From assembly GCA_005779345.1 (NCBI GenBank), contig SXJQ01000263.1, forward strand, positions 1 to 5,085: a stretch of 5,085 nucleotides of DNA, given 5' to 3'. The notes below the pieces were generated by a model. That model ran no database searches. It was not told where the DNA came from and was given only the letters and a program-made list of their open reading frames with translations. This stretch comes from Actinomycetota bacterium. GTDB taxonomy: Bacteria > Actinomycetota > Acidimicrobiia > IMCC26256 > PALSA-610. This document shows positions 1 to 5,085 of this stretch, in pieces (positions within the stretch are counted from its first letter, which is position 1; the number at the start of each line of letters is the position of its first letter). The translations under genes were made by a program, and so were the position numbers.

Positions 1-1501
1 CGATCGGGCCGTCGGCGGGGACGAGCCCGAGGACGCGTGCCTCGCCGACGAGTTGGGTGACGACGTCGGTGGTGAACCAGCGTGGTTGACGGAACGCGAG
101 GTCGGCGGTGACTTCGTCGACCGTGAGTCCGGTACCGGCAGGATGTTCGCGGAGCAACTCGACGAATCGGCGCCGCGCGAGGGTCGCGAGCGAGTGCTTC
201 GACCGCGGCTCGTATCGCTCGACGGTGTTGCCGTCGACCGGCAACTGCGTGGAGTCGAGCCACTGCTCGACGATGCGCGCGTACCGCGCCCACGCGGGGA
301 GCGTCTGCCAGGCCTCGGTGCGTTCGGGGTCGGGCTGCCAGCCATAGTCGACGGTGGTGTTGCGCCCACGTCCGCGTTGTTCGAGGACGACGAGGCCGAC
401 CAACCCGAGTTCGATCGCGATCCCCGACAGCAGACCGACATCGGCGACGGGCCGGCGCTGCGCCTTGGCGATCGTGCGCACCGATTGCACGCCGAGCCCG
501 CCGGTCTTGAGCGCCTTCACCGGCGTGGTCGTGAACGCGTCGACGATCGCGTCGAGGATCGACGCGGCTGGTGGGAGCACAATGCCCGGTCCGATCGCGA
601 GCGGTACTGGAGTGGAAACCGGCACCGACCAGTCGGCATACAGCACGCCGCCGCGTGCCGCGAGTTCGAGGTCGAGCCACATCCAACAGGTGCGGCCGTA
701 TTCGTCGATGCCGACGAGGCCGTGTTCGACGAGCCGGTGCAGCGTCGCGGTCGGCGCCGAGCCGGGCGCATGGCGGCTGTACACCATCGATCGTCGGTAG
801 TAGCCGACGCCGAGCTGGTCGAACGACGTGACGCCGCGTTCGGCGATGGTGCGCAGCATGTTGCGGGCCGCAGGGTCGAGGCGTGCGACGGTCGCGGTCG
901 CGTGGGCCGGATCGCGCAGCGCGGCTTCGATCGCGTCGACGAGCTCGAACTTCCGGGTGCCTGCGGGGGTGACATGCAGGCGGTCGGCGGCGATCGCGAG
1001 GTAGTCCTTGGTGATCGCCTCGGCGCCGCGCCGGAAGGGGATGCCCGGCAACGGGACCATATCGGTGATGCCAGGGGCCAGCGCGACCCACCCGCTGTCG
1101 GGGTCGGTGAGGAGGAGCTCGGCGAGGCCGTGCGCGGCGCGATCGAGGCGTGCCTGACCGGCACGATCGCCGGTGAGCCCGAGCACCTTGCGGGTCGCGG
1201 CCTTGTCGAGCAACCCGCCGTCGATCGTGGCGAGGACGAGGAGCTGGTACTCGTTGCGGTCGGCGTGCAGGATGCGCAGCCGGGTCGGCGTCTCGAGCGC
1301 GAGGTACGCCGCGAGATCCGCGACGGTGCGCAGCGGTTGCGCTCCCGGAGTTGCCACGCCCCAGTGGCGATGCAGGGCGACCGGACCCCGACCGCGAACG
1401 GCGTCGGCGAAGACGGGAACCCGCCGGAGGAGTGCCGCAACCGTCTCGGTGCCACCGCGTCGCAGCGTCGCGACGAGCGCGAGCTCGGCATCGGGCTTCA
1501 T
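1..1501 (-). CDS. helicase-associated (XPB/Ssl2 N-terminal-like) domain protein, C-terminus beyond window
   Basis: This frame is open from an ATG at 1501-1499 to the left edge, giving 500 codons of a protein whose C-terminus is missing. I recognise it as the actinobacterial helicase-associated family typified by mycobacterial Rv0862c. Supporting landmarks are a Leu/Arg-rich helical N-terminus; a repeated winged-helix-like pattern at residues 84-140 (YQLLVLATIDGGLLDK, then GLAELLLTDPDSGWVAL); the segment LKTGGLGVQSVRTIAK at 331-346, the clearest family signature; and an Ala/Trp-rich helix (AWQTLPAWARYARIVEQWL) at 397-415. Family members are about 700-800 residues, and the domain resembling the XPB/Ssl2 helicase N-terminus lies in the part not seen here. 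No Walker or DEAD motifs are visible, so this part is not itself a helicase. It is probably a cytoplasmic partner of a DNA repair helicase, but that role is inferred. No Shine-Dalgarno precedes the ATG. A GTG two codons upstream (1507) is an alternative start. The 22-bp gap to the upstream gene suggests co-transcription. Confidence 0.87.
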   Translation of the reverse strand, partial: MKPDAELALVATLRRGGTETVAALLRRVPVFADAVRGRGPVALHRHWGVATPGAQPLRTVADLAAYLALETPTRLRILHADRNEYQLLVLATIDGGLLDKAATRKVLGLTGDRAGQARLDRAAHGLAELLLTDPDSGWVALAPGITDMVPLPGIPFRRGAEAITKDYLAIAADRLHVTPAGTRKFELVDAIEAALRDPAHATATVARLDPAARNMLRTIAERGVTSFDQLGVGYYRRSMVYSRHAPGSAPTATLHRLVEHGLVGIDEYGRTCWMWLDLELAARGGVLYADWSVPVSTPVPLAIGPGIVLPPAASILDAIVDAFTTTPVKALKTGGLGVQSVRTIAKAQRRPVADVGLLSGIAIELGLVGLVVLEQRGRGRNTTVDYGWQPDPERTEAWQTLPAWARYARIVEQWLDSTQLPVDGNTVERYEPRSKHSLATLARRRFVELLREHPAGTGLTVDEVTADLAFRQPRWFTTDVVTQLVGEARVLGLVPADGPI

Positions 1502-1523
1502 GGGCACGAAGTGTACGAGGCGC

Positions 1524-3458
1524 CTACGACAGGTCGCCGGGCTGCTCCTCGGGTTCGGACCGCGGCGCCGCTTCGAGCGTCGTCGCCACGCCGAGCGCGT
1601 GGAGCCGGGACCACCACCAGAACGCGAACGTGATGCCGCTGAACACGGCCGCGAGCACGAGCGTCGCGACGACGTTGCGGCTCTCGCCGCTCAGGAGCCC
1701 GGGGCGAAGGAGTACGAGGGTGAACAAGAAGCCGCCACTCGACCACAGCGCGAGCCACGCGCGGCGGCTGTGCCGACGCAACGCCGCGCCGGGGAGGAAG
1801 GTGATCGGGATCAAGCCGATCGTGAGCAGTTCGACGCCGGTGGTGAACACGCCGCCGGCGATCGCGGCGGGGATCGCGCGCACGGTGTCGGTGTCGCCGC
1901 CTGCGATGTCGAGCAGCGCCGGGAGCAGGATCCACGACACGAGCGCGAGTGCGAGCGTCACGCAACTGGCGAACAGCGCGATGCGCGCGCGGTCGAAGTC
2001 GTCGGGTCTGCGAACCGACTCGTAGGTCGCGACCACGCCGTAGAGGTAGCCGGGCACGAACCCGGCGATGAGCGACGCGACGACGCACACCGCGGCGATC
2101 AACAGCGTCGAGAACTCCGTGCGCGGGTGCCCCGCGCCTTCCTGGTACCGAATGGCGAGGTAGGTGCGCTGCGCCAACACCGCGACGAGGGTGGTGATCG
2201 CGACCGCGCCGACGAACCCCGCCGAGGTCACGATCGTCGCCCAGTTGAGCCCCCAACCCGGCTGCATCAAGCCGTAGAGCAGCGCCGCGATGCAGACGTA
2301 GCCCGCGACCCCGCGCCATTGGATTCGCCACGCTCGGGGCTCCGCGCGCGACCAGCGGCTGCGGACCCGGTCGACCGCGTGCCGGTACCGGTCGAGGTTG
2401 GCTTCGAGCGTGCTGTTGAAGACCGCGCTCGGGAAGACGACGATCGCGAACAACACGACCGCGAGCAGCGTCGCCAAGAAGACGTTCTTGGCCGTGATGG
2501 CCTCGCTCGGTGTCGGAATCCCCAAGAGCGCAGAATCGCGGGGTTCGTCCGAGGCCAGGCCCGGCCAACTCAGGCGCGTGTAGGTGCGCGCGTACCGGAG
2601 GTTGTCGGCCTGCCCGGTGAGTTCGATGACGGTCGGCGACACGATCTCGAGCTCGTACTCCGCGGCGGCCGCGTCACCGATGCCCGCGACCTGCCCGAAC
2701 AACTCCGCGCTCCCGAGTTGATCGATCACCTCGCCCACGAAGTCGAACTCGCCGTCGTCGAGACACGCGTCACCCGAACGCTTGACGCTGCGCAGGGTGT
2801 CGTCGCTCGCCGTCAGCTCGACGATGCGGATCGGCACGTCGGTGCGCGGCGCGCACGGCGTGATGTCGGCCGTGCGCCACAGACCGGAGAGGTCGTCGAT
2901 CGACGCCTCGGCGACGTCGGTGTCGCGCGCGAACGCCGCGGTCATCAGCATCCACAGGGCCGATCCCGGCTCGGAACCGCTCGGACGACCGTCGGGCGCG
3001 TTGGCGAGGGGATCGTCGCCGTCAAAGTCGCGGCTCGCATCGGTGCCCGACAGCTCCAACGTGACGACGCGATCGCCGCGACGAGCGACGATCGTCAACT
3101 CTCCTTCGCCCCACCCGAAGAAGGCATCGTCGACGTAGTCGTCGAGGTCCTCGCGATGGGACGCGGTGAACGCGGAACGGTACGACGCGTAGGCGGATTC
3201 GCCGGTCGAGGCCTCACGGGCCGTCAGTTCGAGCCCGCCGCTGAAGGCAATGACGCATTCTGCGCCGCGCGCGCCGTCGCGCTCCTCGGCGGGTCCCGCC
3301 GGTCCGAACGAGGTGCTCGCTTCGGCTCGATCGACGAGGTCGCACGGAGCGGTGGTGGCCGCGGCGAGCGGCGCCGGCAACAGGGGAACGCACGCCGCGA
3401 CGAGCAGTGCGAGCCGAAACATCGCGCGCGGAGCGATTGCTACGATCCGGCGCGTCAC
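1524..3458 (-). CDS. uncharacterised envelope protein: signal peptide, DUF3558-like domain, second Cys-paired domain, about 8 TM helices
   Basis: No named function is recognised. With the GTG start the protein has 644 residues. A signal peptide covers about 13-34 and ends in LAAA. An extracytoplasmic region follows. Its first part (about 37-140) starts APCDLVDRAEA, has a second Cys at 68, and continues with DDAFFGWGEGELTIVARRGD; this pattern resembles the actinobacterial DUF3558 fold. Its second part (about 188-300) has SGLW at 191-194, Cys202 and Cys232, and alternating beta-like stretches, perhaps lipocalin-like. The C-terminal half holds about eight membrane helices near 325-347, 382-400, 406-430, 450-475, 491-517, 527-555, 567-588 and 595-618. 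FPSAVFNSTLEAN after helix 1 and PGYLYG after helix 4 look like conserved loops. The tail is short and acidic. The start is uncertain: ATG at 3422 (Met13) gives a more classical signal peptide (MFRLALLVAACVPLLPAPLA), and neither start has a Shine-Dalgarno. It is divergent from the lipoprotein gene and is followed after 22 bp by the helicase-associated gene. It could be a sensor or an envelope transport or assembly component. Confidence 0.85.
   Translation of the reverse strand: MTRRIVAIAPRAMFRLALLVAACVPLLPAPLAAATTAPCDLVDRAEASTSFGPAGPAEERDGARGAECVIAFSGGLELTAREASTGESAYASYRSAFTASHREDLDDYVDDAFFGWGEGELTIVARRGDRVVTLELSGTDASRDFDGDDPLANAPDGRPSGSEPGSALWMLMTAAFARDTDVAEASIDDLSGLWRTADITPCAPRTDVPIRIVELTASDDTLRSVKRSGDACLDDGEFDFVGEVIDQLGSAELFGQVAGIGDAAAAEYELEIVSPTVIELTGQADNLRYARTYTRLSWPGLASDEPRDSALLGIPTPSEAITAKNVFLATLLAVVLFAIVVFPSAVFNSTLEANLDRYRHAVDRVRSRWSRAEPRAWRIQWRGVAGYVCIAALLYGLMQPGWGLNWATIVTSAGFVGAVAITTLVAVLAQRTYLAIRYQEGAGHPRTEFSTLLIAAVCVVASLIAGFVPGYLYGVVATYESVRRPDDFDRARIALFASCVTLALALVSWILLPALLDIAGGDTDTVRAIPAAIAGGVFTTGVELLTIGLIPITFLPGAALRRHSRRAWLALWSSGGFLFTLVLLRPGLLSGESRNVVATLVLAAVFSGITFAFWWWSRLHALGVATTLEAAPRSEPEEQPGDLS
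3438..3446 (+). promoter_or_regulatory. candidate extended -10 promoter for the lipoprotein gene
   Basis: TGC-TACGAT matches the extended -10 pattern TGN-TANNNT, with the hexamer at 3441-3446. No good -35 is seen 16-18 bp upstream, which extended -10 promoters can tolerate. Transcription would start near 3453, giving a leader of about 72 nt before ATG 3525. The site lies inside the first codons of the opposite gene if that gene starts at GTG 3458, but is intergenic if it starts at ATG 3422. Confidence 0.42.
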
Positions 3459-3480
3459 GGTTCGCGATGCTACCCGTGAC
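3454..3480. repeat. inverted repeat in the divergent control region (possible operator or 5' leader hairpin)
   Basis: GTCACGG (3454-3460) and CCGTGAC (3474-3480) are perfect 7-bp inverted arms separated by 13 nt. Their centres are 20 bp apart, close to two helical turns, as expected for a dimeric regulator. The left arm covers the possible GTG start (3456-3458), and the interval holds the minus-strand -10 candidate. If plus-strand transcription starts at about 3453, the same arms would form a stem-loop at the extreme 5' end of the lipoprotein mRNA. A 7-bp match in GC-rich DNA can arise by chance, so function is unproven. Confidence 0.4.
3467..3472 (-). promoter_or_regulatory. candidate -10 box for the minus-strand membrane-protein gene
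   Basis: Read on the minus strand this is TAGCAT, which fits TANNNT. The expected start of transcription is near 3460-3461, only 2-3 nt before GTG 3458. That would make a nearly leaderless mRNA and explain the missing Shine-Dalgarno; leaderless starts are common in actinobacteria. The -35 position (about 3490-3495, ATACCT on the minus strand) is poor, so support is moderate. Confidence 0.35.
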
Positions 3481-3511
3481 CCGACGCGCAGGTATGGGGA
3501 GCGCAGGTCTT

Positions 3512-3517
3512 GGAGGA
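3512..3517 (+). promoter_or_regulatory. Shine-Dalgarno site that fixes the lipoprotein start
   Basis: GGAGGA, a near-perfect anti-16S complement, ends 7 nt before ATG 3525. It overlaps the in-frame TTG at 3510, so initiation at that TTG would lack its own site. It is the only strong Shine-Dalgarno sequence in front of a gene start in this window. Confidence 0.8.
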
Positions 3518-3524
3518 CGGCGGG

Positions 3525-4985
3525 ATGCTGCTGAAGCGTGGCGTGCGACGCGCGGTCGCGGGCGGATTGTGCGGCGTGTTCGTCGCCACGATCGCGAGTT
3601 GCGGTGGCGGGAACAGCGAGCGTGCCGACACGACCACGAGTCGCGCGTCGGCGACGACCGGTCGGAGCGAATCATCCACGACCGGCGCCGACACGACGAC
3701 GACCACCGGATCGGCGACGGTCACTCCCGAAGGGCTCGACCTCGCCGAGACGCCGGCGCTCTTCACGCTGCTCGGTCGTAGCGGCCCCACCGAGAGTCGC
3801 CTCGCTCGCTTCGAACACGCCGCGGCGGAACCCGAGGTCGTCCTCGAAGGTGCGCCCGGCTCGGAGCTCACGATGAGCCCCGACTTGCGACACGTCGCGG
3901 TGACGAGTCGCGGCGATGCAGTGCGCGGCGCTCGGCTCGAGATCGTGTCGGCGAGCACCGGCGAGGTCGAAGCCGCGTTCGAGACCGACGCCGATCTCGT
4001 GACCGTCCAACAGTGGGCGCCCGACAGTTCCGCTGTGGTGTTGTGGCAACGCCGCGCGAGCGAGACGACGTTCGGTGCGTATCGCGTCGACGGCACCGAG
4101 ATCGACCTCGGGAGCGACAGGATCGTCTCGATCTCGCGCCTCGTCTGGGCGACGAAACGCGGTGTGGTGACGGCCATGATCTGGGAGCCGTCGTCTACTC
4201 CGCCGATCACGCTGCGCGCGTCCGACGGCGAGTTGGTGCTCGTCACGCAGGGCTACAACATCGAGCACGGGTACTACGACACCGCGACGGAGGAGATCAC
4301 GCCGCACGGCGAGGGCTACGTCACCCGCCAAGCCTGCGGGCGGTTCGCACTGCTCGACCGACCGACGGAGTCGGGTCGCGAGGTGGCGGTGTTCGACGCC
4401 GACACGCGCGAGGTCGTCGAGGTCGGGACCGGCGACCCGGGACCGACCTGCCCGGTCGCGTCGAACGACGGCACACAGGTCGCCGTCGAGATCGATGGCG
4501 GTGTCAACGTCGTCGACCTCGACACCGGACGCAGCCGGCAGGTCGCGCGGCAGGGCCTCCCGCTCGCGTGGGGTGGCGACGACACGAGCCTGCTCGTGTC
4601 GGGCAACGGTCTGTTCGTCGTCGCTGCCGACGGTGGCGGTGGTGGCGAGGCATCGGTCGACCTCGGCAGTTACGCGTGCATCGTCGGCACCACGGGGACG
4701 ATCATCACGGTCGACCAGCAGCGCGTGGTCGTGCGCTACGACATCGCGACCGACAGCTCGGAGGTCCTCGGGGTCGGCTCGCCGATCCAACGGGAGCACC
4801 TGTGTCAGGTGTCGACCGACCGCAAGTGGCTGCTCGTCAACACGACGCTCGTCGACCTGGCGGGCGGGCACGCGAGCGCGTGGACGCCGAGCCCGACCCA
4901 GCTCCTCGAGCTGCCACAGGTCGGCGCGCTGTTCTTCGGCGAGGCGTCGCGGATCGGGCCGGCGCTCCGCATCGAGGGCGGCTGA
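3525..4985 (+). CDS. secreted lipoprotein with Thr/Ser linker and beta-propeller (TolB/PD40-like) domain
   Basis: The protein has 486 residues from an ATG at 3525, chosen because GGAGGA lies 7 nt upstream; a TTG at 3510 in the same frame overlaps that site and is less likely. Residues 1-26 form a lipoprotein signal: MLLKRGVRR, a hydrophobic stretch, then lipobox IAS-C with the lipidated cysteine at 26. A low-complexity linker (about 30-67) is rich in Thr and Ser. From about 70 to the end, repeated beta-strand units carry TolB/PD40-like motifs: MSPDLRHVAVTS (117-128), WAPDSSAVVLW (164-174), ASNDGTQVAVEI (312-323), WGGDDTSLLV (349-358) and STDRKWLLV (430-438). This suggests a six- or seven-bladed propeller anchored to the outer face of the membrane. 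Cysteines 271, 309, 385 and 427 fall at corresponding places in the blades. No catalytic residues are evident, so a binding or scaffold role is more likely than an enzyme, and the ligand is unknown. It is divergent from the membrane-protein gene and probably ends at the hairpin just downstream. Confidence 0.88.
   Translation: MLLKRGVRRAVAGGLCGVFVATIASCGGGNSERADTTTSRASATTGRSESSTTGADTTTTTGSATVTPEGLDLAETPALFTLLGRSGPTESRLARFEHAAAEPEVVLEGAPGSELTMSPDLRHVAVTSRGDAVRGARLEIVSASTGEVEAAFETDADLVTVQQWAPDSSAVVLWQRRASETTFGAYRVDGTEIDLGSDRIVSISRLVWATKRGVVTAMIWEPSSTPPITLRASDGELVLVTQGYNIEHGYYDTATEEITPHGEGYVTRQACGRFALLDRPTESGREVAVFDADTREVVEVGTGDPGPTCPVASNDGTQVAVEIDGGVNVVDLDTGRSRQVARQGLPLAWGGDDTSLLVSGNGLFVVAADGGGGGEASVDLGSYACIVGTTGTIITVDQQRVVVRYDIATDSSEVLGVGSPIQREHLCQVSTDRKWLLVNTTLVDLAGGHASAWTPSPTQLLELPQVGALFFGEASRIGPALRIEGG
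3615..3725 (+). repeat. low-complexity Thr/Ser linker coding segment with short direct repeat
   Basis: This segment encodes lipoprotein residues 31-67, of which 14 are Thr and 7 are Ser. It contains an imperfect 15-bp direct repeat, GCCGACACGACCACG at 3624-3638 and GCCGACACGACGACG at 3687-3701, differing at one base; both encode ADTTT. Such linkers tether a lipid-anchored domain away from the membrane and often vary in length between strains. Confidence 0.6.
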
Positions 4986-4996
4986 TCGCGCGGCGA

Positions 4997-5017
4997 GGCG
5001 CTGCGCAGGCAGCCGCC
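4997..5017 (+). terminator. candidate GC-rich terminator hairpin after the lipoprotein gene
   Basis: Starting 12 nt after the stop codon, GGC+GCTGC (4997-5004) can pair with GCAGC+GCC (5009-5013 and 5015-5017), giving eight base pairs with one bulged C at 5014 and a GCAG loop. Only a weak T-containing stretch (ATCTT, 5020-5024) follows. U-poor hairpins of this type are common after actinobacterial genes, but termination efficiency cannot be judged from sequence. Confidence 0.4.
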
Positions 5018-5022
5018 GCATC

Positions 5023-5051
5023 TTGGCGGACCCCGGCGCACCGTGTAGGGT
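5023..5051 (+). promoter_or_regulatory. promoter of the initiator tRNA gene
   Basis: A -35 box TTGGCG (5023-5028) and a -10 box TAGGGT (5046-5051) are separated by exactly 17 bp. TAGGGT-type -10 boxes are typical of actinobacterial stable-RNA promoters. The predicted start, near 5058-5059, leaves only a 4-5 nt leader before the tRNA 5' end at 5063. The -35 lies immediately after the candidate terminator of the lipoprotein gene. Confidence 0.68.
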
Positions 5052-5062
5052 GGCTTCCACGC

Positions 5063-5085
5063 CGCGGGGTGGAGCAGTCTGGTAG
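5063..5085 (+). tRNA. initiator tRNA-fMet (CAU), 5' part only, cut by the window edge
   Basis: The last 23 nt match, from memory, the 5' end of bacterial initiator tRNA: acceptor strand CGCGGGG (5063-5069), TG at positions 8-9, D-stem GAGC, then the AGTCTGGTAG D-loop with its invariant GG. Two initiator hallmarks are visible: C at position 1, which would leave the 1:72 pair unmatched, and A at position 11, giving the initiator-type purine-11. The anticodon and 3' half lie outside the window, so the identity rests on the 5' third. A dedicated promoter directly upstream supports the call. Confidence 0.85.

Noticed and set aside
517..1491. 324-codon minus-strand open frame
   Set aside because: It is a shifted frame of the helicase-associated gene, dominated by Arg and Ser. 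The true frame has the family signatures and simply lacks a stop because it runs off the window.
53..1633. 526-codon open frame on the plus strand
   Set aside because: It is antisense to the helicase-associated gene. The protein is Arg/Gly/Asp-rich low complexity with no hydrophobic core and no recognisable motif, a usual by-product of GC-ending codons on the opposite strand.
3390..3401. lipobox-like VAAC (residues 20-23) in the membrane protein
   Set aside because: It matches the lipobox loosely, but the residues after it (VPLLPAPLAAA) stay hydrophobic and end in a better ordinary signal peptidase site, and it would be too close to the N-terminus if ATG 3422 is the start.
1173..3479. 768-codon open frame on the plus strand
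   Set aside because: It lies across both minus-strand genes. Its composition (long Arg/Glu/Asp runs) is not that of a folded protein, while the opposite frame gives a signal peptide and clear membrane helices.
3624..3701. GAC/ACG-rich direct repeats considered as a mobile-element or CRISPR signal
   Set aside because: There are only two 15-bp copies within an in-frame Thr/Ser linker; they are explained by coding low complexity, with no regular spacers.
3672..5060. 462-codon minus-strand open frame
   Set aside because: It is antisense to the lipoprotein gene, Arg/Asp-rich, and extends into the tRNA promoter. The plus-strand gene has a Shine-Dalgarno, a lipobox and propeller motifs.

Overview
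The window is high-GC bacterial DNA with a very strong preference for G or C at third codon positions. Codon use, protein families and promoter style point to the Actinomycetota. An acidimicrobial lineage is possible, but nothing here proves it. Everything visible looks chromosomal: there is no insertion sequence, CRISPR array, integrase or phage gene.

Layout: (1) positions 1-1501, minus strand: the first 500 codons of a helicase-associated (XPB/Ssl2 N-terminal-like, Rv0862c-type) protein that runs off the left edge. (2) 1524-3458, minus strand, 22 bp upstream of gene 1 and probably its operon partner: an uncharacterised envelope protein with a signal peptide, two cysteine-paired extracytoplasmic domains (the first DUF3558-like) and about eight C-terminal membrane helices. 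(3) 3459-3524: a compact divergent control region with candidate promoters for both directions and a 7-bp inverted repeat. (4) 3525-4985, plus strand: a secreted lipoprotein with a Thr/Ser linker and a beta-propeller of roughly 40-residue blades. (5) 4986-5062: a GC-rich hairpin followed by a well-formed promoter. (6) 5063-5085: the first 23 nt of the initiator tRNA (tRNA-fMet), cut by the window edge.

How the genes work together: the two divergent genes both encode uncharacterised envelope proteins and share one short control region, so they may be co-regulated. The helicase-associated gene is probably carried on the membrane-protein transcript. In mycobacteria such genes lie beside an XPB-type helicase, which would here be expected to the left of the window. 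The tRNA has its own promoter and is independent. Most of the window is ordinary chromosome. The least explained items are the membrane protein's architecture, the lipoprotein's cysteine pattern and the control region between the two genes.
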